From Hypomyces perniciosus (taxonomy: Eukaryota; Ascomycota; Sordariomycetes; Hypocreales; Hypocreaceae): 64,000 nucleotides of DNA. Positions 35,846 through 46,942 of this stretch are shown here, in pieces. The notes under the pieces were generated by a model that saw only the letters and a program-made list of their open reading frames with translations, ran no database searches and was not told where the DNA came from. A program made the translations under genes and the position numbers. The stretch covers positions 248,001 to 312,000 of the forward strand of contig SPDT01000008.1 in NCBI GenBank assembly GCA_008477525.1. Direction: 5' to 3'. The number at the start of each line of letters is the position of its first letter. Position 1 is the first letter of the stretch.

Positions 35846-37403
35846 CTACTCCATGGCAAGGACTTGAGCAACATGTTCTGCGACATTATACTCGTTCACT
35901 TTGCGAGCAGGCTTCGCCACAAAACTAGGGAACAAACCTAGAATGACATTTGTCAGTATGTGTTCGAGCAATTAGATCCACAAGATCGTGCTCACCAAAG
36001 ATCTTCATGAAAGAGTACATGGCATACTCCTGTATCACACCCATATCGCGCTTAGAGCTCTGGATCTTCTGTGCACTTTCCAAAATTTCCCTCACTCGCG
36101 GTTGACGCAGGGTCACGTATTGCTTCGCCGCTGCCTTGATAGCCTGCTTATAAGCCAAATGTGTGTCATCATCCAGCTTTTGACCTGCATCGCGGAAGCG
36201 ATGAGCCAAAAGGAGTGCAAATGCCTCGCAATCCTCCAATGCTTGTGACGTTCCTTGGCCAGAGGTTGGGGGGAGCGCATGTGCAGCATCACCAAGTAGG
36301 ACCACTCCATCTCGTTCCCAGGTAGGGAGTGGTGGTGATGTCCAAGTGGGATACATATTGTGAATTTGAGCTGACTGGATGATCGTTTGTACGACCGGGT
36401 CTTTCCACTGTGCATGTCTTTGACGCAGTTGACTGGCCACGTCGTTCATCTCGAGGTTTTTGCGGCTGGGACATTCTTTAATTTCGTAGGTCGACCACCA
36501 GGCGAGGGACTCTCCAGGCTCTGAGACATAGTAGGGCGAGTCACGATTCGGGGCAGAGGCCGCACTATCGGAGAAGAAGTAGCCGAAGAATCCATTGCCC
36601 CCGAAGATAAAGTTCATAGATCCCTTGTTAACGAAGTTTTTGACATCAGCGGCTGGAACAAAGCCACCCACACCAACAAGGCCTCTAGAGAGAGTTGTCA
36701 GCATGTGGACTGCTAATGTGCCATCGCAGCTAATGGCCTACGAGGAATGAACAGCGACTTACTCATAGCGAGGGGGGTATGGGTCCTCCTTGACATCCGA
36801 GAACAGCGCTCTCTTAGTTGTGGACCGGACGCCGTCCGCACCGATGACCAAATCTGCCTCCATGGGTTCGCTCCCATCAACAAACCGAACGATATTTCTC
36901 CTCTCTGCGTTGGCAACAACTTCCAAGACCTGTTTATTCACAATATGGTCATCCGGGATGCGTGTGCGTAGACACCTCCAAAGCGAATGGCGACTAGATG
37001 CCACGGAATTTAGATGCGCAGCGGAGCCGGCATTCTTCCATGAGTTGGGACCATTGGGCTCGATGCGCATGAGCAAGTGCCCGTTTTTGTTCTTCAAGTT
37101 GAAATGCGATACGACATATCCACCAAGGGTAACATCCTTAAGCAGATCCTCGTCAAGGCGTTGTAGGACACCGAGACCGTTGGGAGCAATTCCGAGTCCA
37201 CCTCCGACAAGGAGGGTTGATGAATGGGTAGGAGTCGGGCCTTGTTCGCGTTGTTCAGCATTGACGTCCTTGTTGGTATCGTATGCCTCGTAGATAGTGA
37301 TGTCGTGATCATCTTCAGAGGCGGGGGGTTTCGGGAGGTATTTCCGGAGCTCCAGATAACTTGCTAGTCCGGCGATGCCAGCACCGATGATGACAATCTT
37401 CAT
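35846..37403 (-). CDS. FAD-dependent monooxygenase (PHBH/UbiH fold)
   Basis: This is a single-component flavin hydroxylase of the salicylate/para-hydroxybenzoate hydroxylase type, which inserts one oxygen into aromatic or polyketide-like substrates using NAD(P)H. Exons on the minus strand are 37,403-36,763, 36,684-35,996 and 35,937-35,846 (introns of 78 and 58 nt with GTAAGT and GTGAGC donors), giving 473 residues. The FAD-binding GAGIAG is at 7-12, with the ribose-binding Glu in TIYEA (39). The middle motif GADGVRS is at 188-194. The GDAAHALPPTSGQG motif is at 345-358. The frame runs cleanly to VAQVLAME. A near-palindrome TACTCCGTATGTACGGAGTA (37,418-37,437) sits 15 bases before the start codon. 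Neighbours (esterase, oxidoreductase, regulator) suggest a shared pathway, which is inference. Confidence 0.87.
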
Positions 37404-37417
37404 GGCTGAGTTGGGTG

Positions 37418-37437
37418 TACTCCGTATGTACGGAGTA
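37418..37437. promoter_or_regulatory. Palindromic TACTCCGTA/TACGGAGTA pair before the monooxygenase
   Basis: Two 9-bp arms in inverted orientation are separated by two bases. The motif recurs across the window outside genes and transposons. The position so close to the start codon could place it in the 5' untranslated region. Confidence 0.4.
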
Positions 37438-38255
37438 AGTAGTAGGTGCTATGTCTAGTTTTTGAATGGGTATCTTCTGAAGTCTGGAGAGGCATAGTTG
37501 AGTTAGGAGTCGACGCACGGGATATAAATACCCAGATATTAGAACGTAATACAATCATGGTGATTGCAACACTAGACAGCTATCGTTTCGATCCAATGTT
37601 CTTGGGGCTTCTGAGATGTGTGCACGATTCGTGGTTATTATCAGCTTCAATGCCAGAGGACGCTAATTCGCAAAGCTAACTAGATCCAGTTTAGGGTTCA
37701 CCAGCACCGATCAGCTCTCAAATGCTGTCTCAGCCCGTGAGCAGAGATGAGTCGCAGGCTTGATTGTGTCATGACGGCACAATTCTCTCTGACCAATAGT
37801 CCTCCGTTATCACTAGATTGAAGAATACGTAAGACGTCCGCGTGGCAGTTTTTTTTATATAAATGCAGCATCAGGGGTCAGGCGGGAATCCCTTCCAGGG
37901 GATGGACCGTTGAGCCACGGCTTGGGCCACGGCTTAGGCTACGCAGCTGCAAACGGAACCCATCTGGTCATTGTTGACACATACGAGAGCTTCATAAGCC
38001 TTTACACGTGTATCATGACGCGTAATGTAACCTGATTGGCTTTCCTGGGGTGACTCGCACGTTGACGATTGCTCCGCCATGTGTTCCGTTTGATCAGCCT
38101 TGGTTTCCGAGTGACCACGGATCTCAAGACGACTTGGTGATGTGCGGTCATCCAAGTCTCTGCAGTGCCAACCAGGGGCCGCGTCTGCGCTTCCTCCATC
38201 GGCATGCAATGCAGGATGTGCGTCGTTGGTGCTAAGAAATCTCCGGCTTTGTTGC
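37438..38255. other. Intergenic region between monooxygenase and regulator
   Basis: This holds the promoter side of the monooxygenase and the 3' side of the regulator gene (both minus strand). A 161-codon minus frame at 37,934-38,419 overlaps the regulator in another frame and shows no family features, so it is not called. Confidence 0.5.
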
Positions 38256-39873
38256 TCAGTCACCAGGGCATTGGTAGAAGATGTAAGCTGCCACACCAGC
38301 GAAACAATCATGTGAATCCGCAGACATGTCCGCAAAGCCTCCACTCTGAACTTTCTCCTCTTGGAGTATCCTCCTAGCCGTGTCCCGGTGGTCTTGAGAT
38401 GGACTCCATAAGCTGACAATCTTCAATTGTAGTACCATCATAATCGATCCACGGTCAGGGACAGAACCAGAGCGTGAACTGATGAATTCGTTAGCAGCTA
38501 GAATTGATCGCGCATGTTGTCGAGCGCGTTTACCGCACAGCGCGGCTGACGAGGAGACAAGGCGGTATAAGCGGAAGACGACCATATTGGCTGCGCTGTA
38601 AAGTGACGCAAGAGCAGCTGAAGGAATATCTGAAAAGGGCAACATAGCAAAACTGTCAGAATCGTAAACCAAGCTGGCTACTGCGTCATCTCCTGGCTGA
38701 AAGCGTATTCGAGCCCCTTCGCCGGTATTCACAATGGATTTGCACTGCGACCACCAGCAATTTAGTTGAGACATTGAGTCAAGGACGAGTGTCGTCAACT
38801 TTGCCTTCAGCTCTTTGCCTTGCTCCTCATGGGACCTTATTAGCCGATCGGCGACTACTAGACACCGCTGTACGGAGAAAAGGTTGTCAACGAGCACATC
38901 AAAGATCGTTTTGGGATGAACCTCAAAGGGGATCGTCATCCATCTTGGGGAGGCAAAGGGATGCGGCTCATTTTCCACCATCGCCGCCACAAACTGTGAA
39001 TGCCAGATATCGTGTCAAACAATAGCCTTGAGACTCATCGAATGAGCGATGGAATCAACATACCATTTGAAGTCTTAGATGGCTGAATATTTGATGCATA
39101 AATCCGCTTCGGCAGTGTTCTGGCCCTACTGCCTCAAGCATCATTGTTGCTCCTTTGACATGTTGCAGCCAAGCTTTTCGACACGTGCCAGCCGACGCCT
39201 CAAAATGGATGAGCATCGTAGTCGCACACACCGCACTTTCATCAAACGACATAGGCCCCTTCGATAGGAGAAAACGGAGATCCTTCAGCGCTCTCGCGTA
39301 CCACCTGCAGGCTTCCGTCCGGATAGAAGGGTCCTGGACCTGAGTGCCATAGCTTAGCATGCACGTCGCGCGTATTGAATTCTTGGCCAGAAATGGTGTG
39401 GGAGACGCGAGGAACCTAGGGAGCTCGTGAAGCCAGGTTGGGGGAATGACACCTGAGACTGTTGGCGGCTTCATAGAGCCAAAGAAGGACTCAATGAAAT
39501 GGGAAACAAACAGCTGGTCGAAGGCATCGGCACGAGAAGGTTGCGGAGCTGGTAGTTTCCACAGACGCTGATCATCCAGAACACGGACTCCTGGAGACCT
39601 GGAGACGACCATACTCGTAGTTGCACTTGAGGAGGACTGATCACCTGGGGGGACGCTTGGAATCGCGTACACAAAGAATGCTTCCGTCCGAGCACGAGGA
39701 CAGCGCAGTCCCATGTCAACACATCGCCGACACTCTGGGAGGGATTAGTCGCACTAGTATGGGAGCAGGCATTAAAAGGTCGCGCTTCATGAAGAGCTGT
39801 TGGTCAACCTCACCTTGACCTTGCGTCGTCGACAGTTCGCGCAGCCTCTGCTTCTACCAGGGACATTGACCAT
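38256..39873 (-). pseudogene. Zn2Cys6 transcription factor with a stop codon in the zinc cluster
   Basis: The family binds DNA through an N-terminal C6 zinc cluster and carries a fungal-specific regulatory domain. Exons on the minus strand are 39,873-39,814, 39,753-39,064 and 38,993-38,256 (introns of 60 and 70 nt), 496 codons in total. Exon 1 gives GCANCRRRKVK, and exon 2 opens with Cys-Asp-stop-Ser-Leu-Pro-Glu-CRRCVDMGLRC. All six cysteines are therefore present in the right spacing, but codon 23 is TAA (plus-strand TTA at 39,745-39,747). After it the frame is open for over 470 codons, including the typical middle region (WLHELPRFLA, HVKGATMMLEAVG). A Met at 39,714 could start a product lacking the cluster. 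The alternative CCCAG acceptor removes the stop but shifts the frame. Either a recent null allele or an unusual splice. Confidence 0.72.
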
Positions 39874-40725
39874 GTTTTCGACGAAATACAGGGTTATCAG
39901 GCCATGGACGACTAATTCGAATCTGGATTAGACAAAAAATTAATTGCTTTGAAAATGGATAATGAAATAATAAAAGTGTTCTGTTCACAACGTGTTTGTT
40001 ATGAGTACCTACGAGTAGGTAGGTAGTAAGTAAGTAGGTAGTATTCACTCTCTCGTGACTATTGTTCGCCATTCAATACCTAAAACAGGCGCATTTATTT
40101 ATACCATCTTATCGTATAAAAGGGTGCGACGATATTCCGAGGTCCTTCCGATATTTGTGTTCGTTCTCCTTTATCCCACTGTTATGGTCTTCGTCTTCAT
40201 TGGCCAAATCACCCCTAGCAACATCCGCCCTGTTGCGAAAGGGAGTCATGCTCCTTTCATGCCTATCATGTGCTATAACTACTACTATCTAGTACGGAGT
40301 GCTACTGTAGTCTGCTCCGGACTCCGTATTTTAGCAGTTTTGGCTCCAGACCGACAATCCAACCACATCACAGCCTCCCTTCTGTATGTCCAATAAGCAC
40401 CTGCAGGATAACTCCATCGAGTCCAAGATTTCCTCACCCCACCCAAGCCTTATTGCAAGACGTGGTTGCTTTGCCACGTCATTGTGGCTGCTAGTAGACT
40501 GTACAAAAAGTACGGAGTACTACTAGTATTAGTAGCTGTACTGTCGCCGTTCTGTTGGATGGGCACAAGTGGAGTGACAGCTCATGCCTACCAAACGACT
40601 TCGCAGCCTTAGGACCTTCAGCTGTTTCATCTCGTTATCCCCCAACTGAATGGCATTTTGTTCCCTTCAATTTCTTCTCTGGGGATCAATATCCTGTTGA
40701 TCAATCACACATCCTCCAAGTCATC
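39874..40725. other. Intergenic region without recognised genes
   Basis: This holds a GTAGGTAGGTAGTAAGTAAGTAGGTAG simple repeat (about 40,015-40,041), TACGGAGTAC at 40,511-40,520 and TA-rich promoter-like sequence. In-frame codons extend upstream of the next gene from 40,555, but the better start is at 40,726. Confidence 0.5.
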
Positions 40726-41877
40726 ATGGCCGACGACCTGTTATCACTGATATTCCGCGACAAAAAGATACGAAGCAAAGCTATCAGGGCGGCCGCCAGC
40801 GTTATCAAGAATGCCTCCCCCATAGTCAGGACCATCGAAGCAGGGCAAGGCATCATCAAGATAGGCGAAACCCTCCACAAGGCAAATGAGCTGGCCGGCA
40901 GGGTGAACGATTTCGCCCCCAGGGCCAACCAACTGGCCGATGGACTCAACAGATTCATCCCATCAATGCAAGTGATGGGCCAATCCGTCTGCGACAGCGC
41001 CAAGATCTTCGCGTACTTCAGCATCATTGCGACAACGGTCCAAATCGGCGCCAATCTAGTTCAGACCTACCAGGGAATCCAAGTCCTCCAACTCATCGCA
41101 GCCAGGCTTCAGGACATGTCAGTTAGTCTAGCTGCACAGACTGCCTTGATGGCACAGAAGGAATTCCCTGAGTATGTGCACAGCATGATCCGAGAACGAC
41201 TCACCCAGACCTCCTCCGACCCCTCATGCGATCATTGGTTCTTTCTCTACCATCCAGACGACGACTGGTATCCCAGGTTCTTTCACTTTCTTGAGGAGAA
41301 GCCCCTCGGTCCTAGATTTTGTGGTTACACGAACCAGATCGACACTGTCTTCGTCTTCATGATTGCAGCCAGGCGACGGATAACAGAAATGGAATACAAA
41401 GCTCGAAAACGCGGGCTACCGATGCGACCCACCCGGCTGCACCTCCTGATCCCTGCATATCAGCCCATCCTCATTGCCGAAGCACTCAAGATCCCAGATG
41501 AAGTTGGAGACTTGGTGATCGAGGGCCGGATTAACAGCAACAGAGAGTTTGTCTGGCTGAGCTTGCCAGAAGATCAGCGGCACTACGTTGTGAATATTGG
41601 CAATTGGATTCCTCCAAATCCGGGCTGGTGGAACTGGACCATGTCAAAAGTTGGGTTGGCAGACAAAGCACCGGCGTTGGGGAAGCCTAGAGTTTTGGGG
41701 TCTAGACAGCGACCACTCGAACTGATTGATCTCGACCACGATGCCGAAGACAACGACAGTCGTGTGGCGCGCCGTGGGTCGGTGTCTTCCGATAGTCGTG
41801 ACGAAGGCAAAGCCGACCGACATCAAACTGCACCCTTACACAATGGTGACCGACGACACCGTCGAAGAAAGCCATAG
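40726..41877 (+). CDS. Orphan 383-aa protein with a hydrophobic helix (hypothetical)
   Basis: I do not recognise a named domain. The single exon starts at ATG in a good context (ATCATGGCC); an in-frame ATG at 40,555 would add 57 residues without family character. Residues 1-90 are helical and amphipathic with heptad-like alanine spacing. Residues 93-124 form a hydrophobic, Gly/Thr-containing helix (FAYFSIIATTVQIGANL). A compact globular part follows (165-300) with HWFFLYHPDDDWYPRFF and a second hydrophobic strand pair (LLIPAYQPILI). The C-terminus (345-383) is basic and disordered (RRHRRRKP). The make-up, a membrane-capable helix before a soluble domain, resembles fungal proteins found near HET and NLR genes, and a HET gene lies 3 kb away. 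No function can be stated. Confidence 0.7.
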   Translation: MADDLLSLIFRDKKIRSKAIRAAASVIKNASPIVRTIEAGQGIIKIGETLHKANELAGRVNDFAPRANQLADGLNRFIPSMQVMGQSVCDSAKIFAYFSIIATTVQIGANLVQTYQGIQVLQLIAARLQDMSVSLAAQTALMAQKEFPEYVHSMIRERLTQTSSDPSCDHWFFLYHPDDDWYPRFFHFLEEKPLGPRFCGYTNQIDTVFVFMIAARRRITEMEYKARKRGLPMRPTRLHLLIPAYQPILIAEALKIPDEVGDLVIEGRINSNREFVWLSLPEDQRHYVVNIGNWIPPNPGWWNWTMSKVGLADKAPALGKPRVLGSRQRPLELIDLDHDAEDNDSRVARRGSVSSDSRDEGKADRHQTAPLHNGDRRHRRRKP

Positions 41878-42780
41878 TTGTCGGAATCAGGGCTGAGACG
41901 GACGATATTGCGGACAAGGCAAGTCAATTTTGGCCAGCTTTCATTTTAGGCGAAGACTGGAGAAACTGGATGGAGATACGAAATGTTGAAATGTGCATGC
42001 ATCTTACTACGGAGTATACCCTGTTTTTATTTCCTTAGGATTTCTTTTGGATTCAGTCTGTTTTTGTGTTTGTGGTAAAACAGTACATTCCGGCATTTTT
42101 ATCGCAACGATAGAATGAACGCCGACATATTAAATAGACGACGGGCAATTGGTCATGGGATGGGCAGCTGAGTAGCTGGGGATGCATTGATATCTGACAT
42201 CCATAAAGTAGAAGACAGCTACTATGACAGAGCATCTTTAAGAAGTCGGGGTTCTTCGCTTCTACGTGTCACGCCGCGGTAGATAGTACTAGGAGTGCTA
42301 CCACATTTGTGAAGCGATACACACACTCCATGCTGGTGTTTGCCAACGCCAACGAGCGGGAGGGACCGCACAGAGAGATCATAGCCAAAGACTACCAGAT
42401 ACTAAGGTATCTATTAATACTACCGAGCCTCAGAGCGCTCCACTGAATGAATAATCGCCTAAGTGGTAGATATGTGGTACTCCGTACTTATTGCTAAATT
42501 CCGGTTTTCTGCCAAGGCCAAACCACAAGAACAAACAAGTCTATTCTGAATTAGATATGTGTTTTTGGTGTCCATTGTTTCGAGGTCTGTCCCAAGGACG
42601 GTGAGAACCGGCAGAATTCGTGCCCGCCCGTTCCACAGCGTTGGAATCTGCAGTGCGAAGGAGTACAACGTGCGTCGTACAACGTGCCTTGCAACTCTCT
42701 CGATCCCGAATGCGTCGCCGACTGTCTGCTATTATCCCGACTACATAGAAGAAAGCTTTAGTGCGCTGCGAAATTTCGGT
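41878..42780. other. Intergenic region without recognised genes
   Basis: Short frames only. TACGGAGTA occurs at 42,008-42,016 and TACTCCGTA at 42,478-42,486. Confidence 0.5.
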
Positions 42781-44610
42781 CGTACCAACACATCTCGATC
42801 AGCCTTACTCAGGCGAACTCCGCAAGGCCAAAGAAGCCATGGCAGCGGCAATAACAAAACTCCGCTTTGGGCGGTGCTCAACCTGAGCAGGAGGAGTTTT
42901 CCAACTTGTCGCACTGGCTGGAGATGTTGGCAGAGCTGTGTATGAACAATCTCGATGACCGAGCTCAATGGGACACGTCTGCCTTCATTCCTACTGTCGT
43001 TGAATATCTCGCCTACGAACCGAGCGCATAACAGGGAAGAACGAGCTGGCCGCGGCCCTACAATCACGCCCTGAAAACTGCTACGTACGCGTTATCACGG
43101 TGAGCGACCTTGGTCCAGTGACTCGATTATGGACAGTGATTTCGACTCATCCGACACCGACGACTCCGAATACGATGACGTATACAGCCATCCTAAAGCA
43201 CACATTCGCGATTTTGCCCGAAAATATTCTCTACCCACCCACGACTTATGCCTTTCTTCCTTACTCGAACGAAATTACAAATGCGGACATGCCAGGAGAT
43301 GCATCAACTGTGCCTGCAATCCTCATACTTCTTAACGATTCATGGCTGGAGATCCGCCTAGAGCTAGATCGGCTCGACATGGACTTGAGCGCTACTCTCT
43401 AAGATCAGCCGGTTGTTCTTGTTGGCAACCCACCTTGGCAGAAAGTGTACTGAATGCGAACCCCCCTACAAGAGCTCTGCGAACGGACAGAGCATGCAAC
43501 CGCTTCGTCCACGATCCTTCGTCCCCCCATCAGAGCTTGAGATGTTCAGCGTGTAGGCATACGCTCTTTGATCGCGCGCCGAATCGACCATCAATCTTGT
43601 TACGGTGTCAATGGGTCTTGCTTAGCCATCTCTCGTCATCGGCCAAACCTCCGGCATCGAAACATTGACCGAGCCCGCCTTCTTCTTCGCCCCTGTCTCC
43701 TTCATAATCTCCTTTTTCTCGATGCAAGTTCACGAGCTGTTATCAGAACCGCCACCAATTTGGACTGGGGCTTGTCCCTAATCTTGATTGTATTGTCACG
43801 TATCTCATTCGGTCGGCATTGCGATCTCCTTTTGTTCACATCGCCGTGCTCCATTACCATGCTCCACTGCCGCGTAACGATAATTAGCCATTCTTCCTCA
43901 ACCAATTCCAACACCATTGTTGGTGCCATTTGCTGTAGCACGATGACTCTAGTAGCAGCCTTCATCCTCCTGGTGTTCGCTGGTATCTGGCTTGGAGCGG
44001 CGGCTACGGCTTTCTACCTCATCATTACCCGATGGCTGGAGCCTGCACTCCTAATACCATGCTTTATCTCGTTTATCCCCTTTGCTGGAATGTCTGCTGC
44101 CCAGATTTGGTCAGGCAAAATCCTCGAATTGGGGAATAGCTTCTCCGATATGATCCTTCAGTGGATGAAAAGGATCTTTCCCAAGCGCTGGACATTCAAC
44201 GACGCTGATGATGATGACCTGGCCAAAGACGGCGTCAATACGTATAATCGACAGGCGCTGTTGACATACAAAATCAAATCTTGACTTGGGCGATCTTGGT
44301 CATTCCATGACGTGGAAGATCATGAACATGATGGAAGCTTTCGAGAAAGACCAGACTGTTGCCAATTTGATGTCTCTGAAAGAGGGCGAGATTATGGGAC
44401 AAGGACGTGATTTTACATATGACCCGCTCGGCTAACGGCCGAACTTCATTCGTTGTGAATTGCCCTTTTGTTCCGGCTGCTTTGTATGCTATCCCCAGCC
44501 TCGCCGCGATGTCCAGTGTTTATACCAATAACTCAGCCACCAAGAACTGGACCAGTGGCACGGCACGGAGGGCAAAGGTCTGGGAAGACATGATGCTGCT
44601 CTTCTTCTAA
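42780..44610 (+). pseudogene. Decayed gene for a cysteine-containing membrane protein
   Basis: Good coding-like segments appear in turn in different plus-strand frames. They are ELRKAKEAMAAAITKLRFG (42,809-42,867), then after a one-base shift a long segment containing NLSHWLEMLAELCMNNLDD and ending in TAA at 43,031. Next come a GKNELAAALQSRPENCYVRV piece, a CGHARRCINCAC piece near 43,280, and a stretch with two membrane helices at about 43,930-44,100 (VAAFILLVFAGIWLGAAA and ALLIPCFISFIPFAG). After a stop at 44,284 comes FEKDQTVANLMSLKEGEIMG. Ordinary introns do not reconcile the shifts. I read this as one gene broken by several indels and stops. Family unknown. Confidence 0.45.
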
Positions 44611-44956
44611 TATAGCATCACTGCCAAAAGCGCCGCCAAACGTTTGAGAGAGTGCACAAGGTGAGATGCATGGCATTGAGTGGATATTTATTTATAGACT
44701 AGGTACTTTGTAAAGAACTGATAAATCCCCCACATTGGTGATATGCATGTGGACATACAGAGTAGTATGTACGAAGTATAGAATATATGGTAGATACCTA
44801 GACAAATAGACTATCGCGAGTGCGGGGTATTCTGTACACGTAGTGAGGCTTAGACCGGCCTCAGCCCCGTCATGTTGACTCCGCATAAGTTCGCTTGTCG
44901 ATGGGATCTTACCAACTCCAATCTTTGCTTTGCTACTCAATAGTGCAGTCCCAATA

Positions 44957-46942
44957 ATGTCCAAACTGTTTCTCGAAGATGTGGCCATTCCATTGGCGAG
45001 GCAATGGATGCAAGAATGCCTGGAAACTCATGTGTCTTGCGCAAAAATGGCTCGGCATAGCTCGATATTCTGCACGGATAATATGCATCTTATCACGGAC
45101 ATTGGTGATGGTGGTTTAATGCCATCGCGACTACTGGCAATTGGACCTCGCTCTGACGGATCCTCCAACCGCGGAGACATGATTTACTTGGTGGAATCTG
45201 AGTCGTTGTGTATAGACAGCCAATATATCGCGCTCAGTCACCGATGGGGTTTGGAGAAGCCATTCACGACGACGACCTCCAATCTTCACCAGCTCACCAA
45301 AACAGGCGTGTCGCTTCATGATCTCCCCCAAACTTTCCGCGATGCGATTCAAGTTACTCGCGGGCTCGGCTACTCTTACATCTGGATCGATTCACTATGC
45401 ATTGTTCAAGACGACGAAGAGGATTGGAAAAGCGAGGCACGTCGCATGGCAATCATTTTCGACAAAGCAGTTTGCACTATCGCAGCTATGGATGGACTTA
45501 ATTCCAGTAGCGGTCTGGTGATTGCAAATCCCTCTCCAAATGAAGTCGCAATTCTTGACTCGAGAGCATGGGTGTGTCAAGAGTACATGATCAGTCCGCG
45601 CTCGCTACTGTTCACCAACGAAACCATCATCTGGGAGTGCCGCGAATGCGGCGCATCAGAGGAACGCCCAAAAATGCAAAAAAGAACTACAGGTGCTGAT
45701 CCTGAGGGCATGCCGAGTCATCCTAAGGATATTTTTGTTTTCTTTCGCGACTGGCGACCTCTGCAAGGCAATTTGGCTAGCAACTCTTTGGAGAAAGGCG
45801 ATCATCTGGACGGTTCATTTAGGGTCAATGATGGAAATACGGAGATGGATGAACAGCTCGAGGATCAAGATATCCACACGTTACGAGAAAAGACCCATGA
45901 TTCAACAATCGATAATACGACAAGCCCTATCTACCTTGCTGATGGCGAAACACTGCCTGGGCATGCGCCCCACTTGACAATTCAAGACGGAGCTGGACAA
46001 GACCAAGAGCTAGTATCTCTTTATCCCGATGAAGTCGGATCGGAACCACTTGACAACCATCTTCAGATTGTAACAGAGCTATCTCATCCAAAAGATACTT
46101 ACTACTCTTTCCTCAAAGCCTGGTGGCAGTTTTTGTCGCTCTATACCCCGCGGCTTCTAACCTACGACTCGGACAAATTCTTGGCCATAAACGGAATCAC
46201 CAGCGTCACACAGCGTTGGACTCATATGCGCAATACTTTTGGCTTGTGGTATCACTTTCTTGAGTATGATATATGCTGGTATGTCGATCCAGATGGGTGT
46301 CCAGCCACCAGGCCGGATAAATGGCTTGGCCCATCATGGTCATGGGTGAGCACACGGAATGGCTGTGTCCGAAATGACATATATGCCAAGCTCCCCGTAC
46401 ATGGCCAACTCCAGCTCAAACCTGAGATAAGGACACCTGTTGGAACATCATTTGATATGCCCCTTCCCTTTGCCGCCTGGAAGGGCTATCAATACCACAG
46501 CATAGACCTGAAGGGAAGTTTGAGAGAGATCACAATAACGACGGCGCACAATAGCAACGGTGGAATACTCCACACTCTCGCCTTAGACTCTGTGGGACGT
46601 CTTTCAGACAGTGAGGTGCATGAATTCCGGCCGGATAGCGCGCACGAATTCCCAGTAGGTAGTGTCGTAGAAGCGTATTGTTTGCATGTTTGGCACTACG
46701 ACGTTGAGTATTTGCACCTGCCAGAGTATATTGACATATATCTCGTCGTTCAGCAGGTAGCAGCCAACGGCAAGAACATGGGTCTCCACTTACAGACTGA
46801 GGATGTTGCTGAGGTGGATGTGATTGCAGAGCGCAGGATGAAACGACTTGGTTACATTGAAACTCGATATGGGCCTGGCACAAGGCGCCCAGTTGATGAA
46901 ATAATTCAGGACAAATGGTGGTGGTGGATTCAGCTTGTATAG
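44957..46942 (+). CDS. HET-domain protein (heterokaryon incompatibility type)
   Basis: HET-domain proteins act in fungal non-self recognition, where the domain can trigger cell death of fused cells. The single exon encodes 661 residues from ATG at 44,957; reading upstream in frame offers no earlier ATG. The N-terminal WMQECLETHVSC and LMPSRLLAIG segments are the usual lead-in. HET motif 1 is YIALSHRWG (90-98). Motif 2 is YIWIDSLCIVQDDEEDW (141-157). Motif 3 is SRAWVCQEYMISPRSLLF (202-219), followed by WECREC. Only about 15 residues separate AAMDGLNSSSGL from the third motif, a shorter gap than usual. Residues 240-661 carry no domain I recognise, and no NACHT, repeat or membrane segment is seen. 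Cytoplasmic, by lack of signals. Confidence 0.88.
   Translation: MSKLFLEDVAIPLARQWMQECLETHVSCAKMARHSSIFCTDNMHLITDIGDGGLMPSRLLAIGPRSDGSSNRGDMIYLVESESLCIDSQYIALSHRWGLEKPFTTTTSNLHQLTKTGVSLHDLPQTFRDAIQVTRGLGYSYIWIDSLCIVQDDEEDWKSEARRMAIIFDKAVCTIAAMDGLNSSSGLVIANPSPNEVAILDSRAWVCQEYMISPRSLLFTNETIIWECRECGASEERPKMQKRTTGADPEGMPSHPKDIFVFFRDWRPLQGNLASNSLEKGDHLDGSFRVNDGNTEMDEQLEDQDIHTLREKTHDSTIDNTTSPIYLADGETLPGHAPHLTIQDGAGQDQELVSLYPDEVGSEPLDNHLQIVTELSHPKDTYYSFLKAWWQFLSLYTPRLLTYDSDKFLAINGITSVTQRWTHMRNTFGLWYHFLEYDICWYVDPDGCPATRPDKWLGPSWSWVSTRNGCVRNDIYAKLPVHGQLQLKPEIRTPVGTSFDMPLPFAAWKGYQYHSIDLKGSLREITITTAHNSNGGILHTLALDSVGRLSDSEVHEFRPDSAHEFPVGSVVEAYCLHVWHYDVEYLHLPEYIDIYLVVQQVAANGKNMGLHLQTEDVAEVDVIAERRMKRLGYIETRYGPGTRRPVDEIIQDKWWWWIQLV

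Noticed and set aside
37934..38419. A 161-codon minus-strand frame overlapping the end of the regulator gene.
   Set aside because: The regulator frame reads through the same bases to a natural stop at 38,256; the other frame has no recognisable feature.
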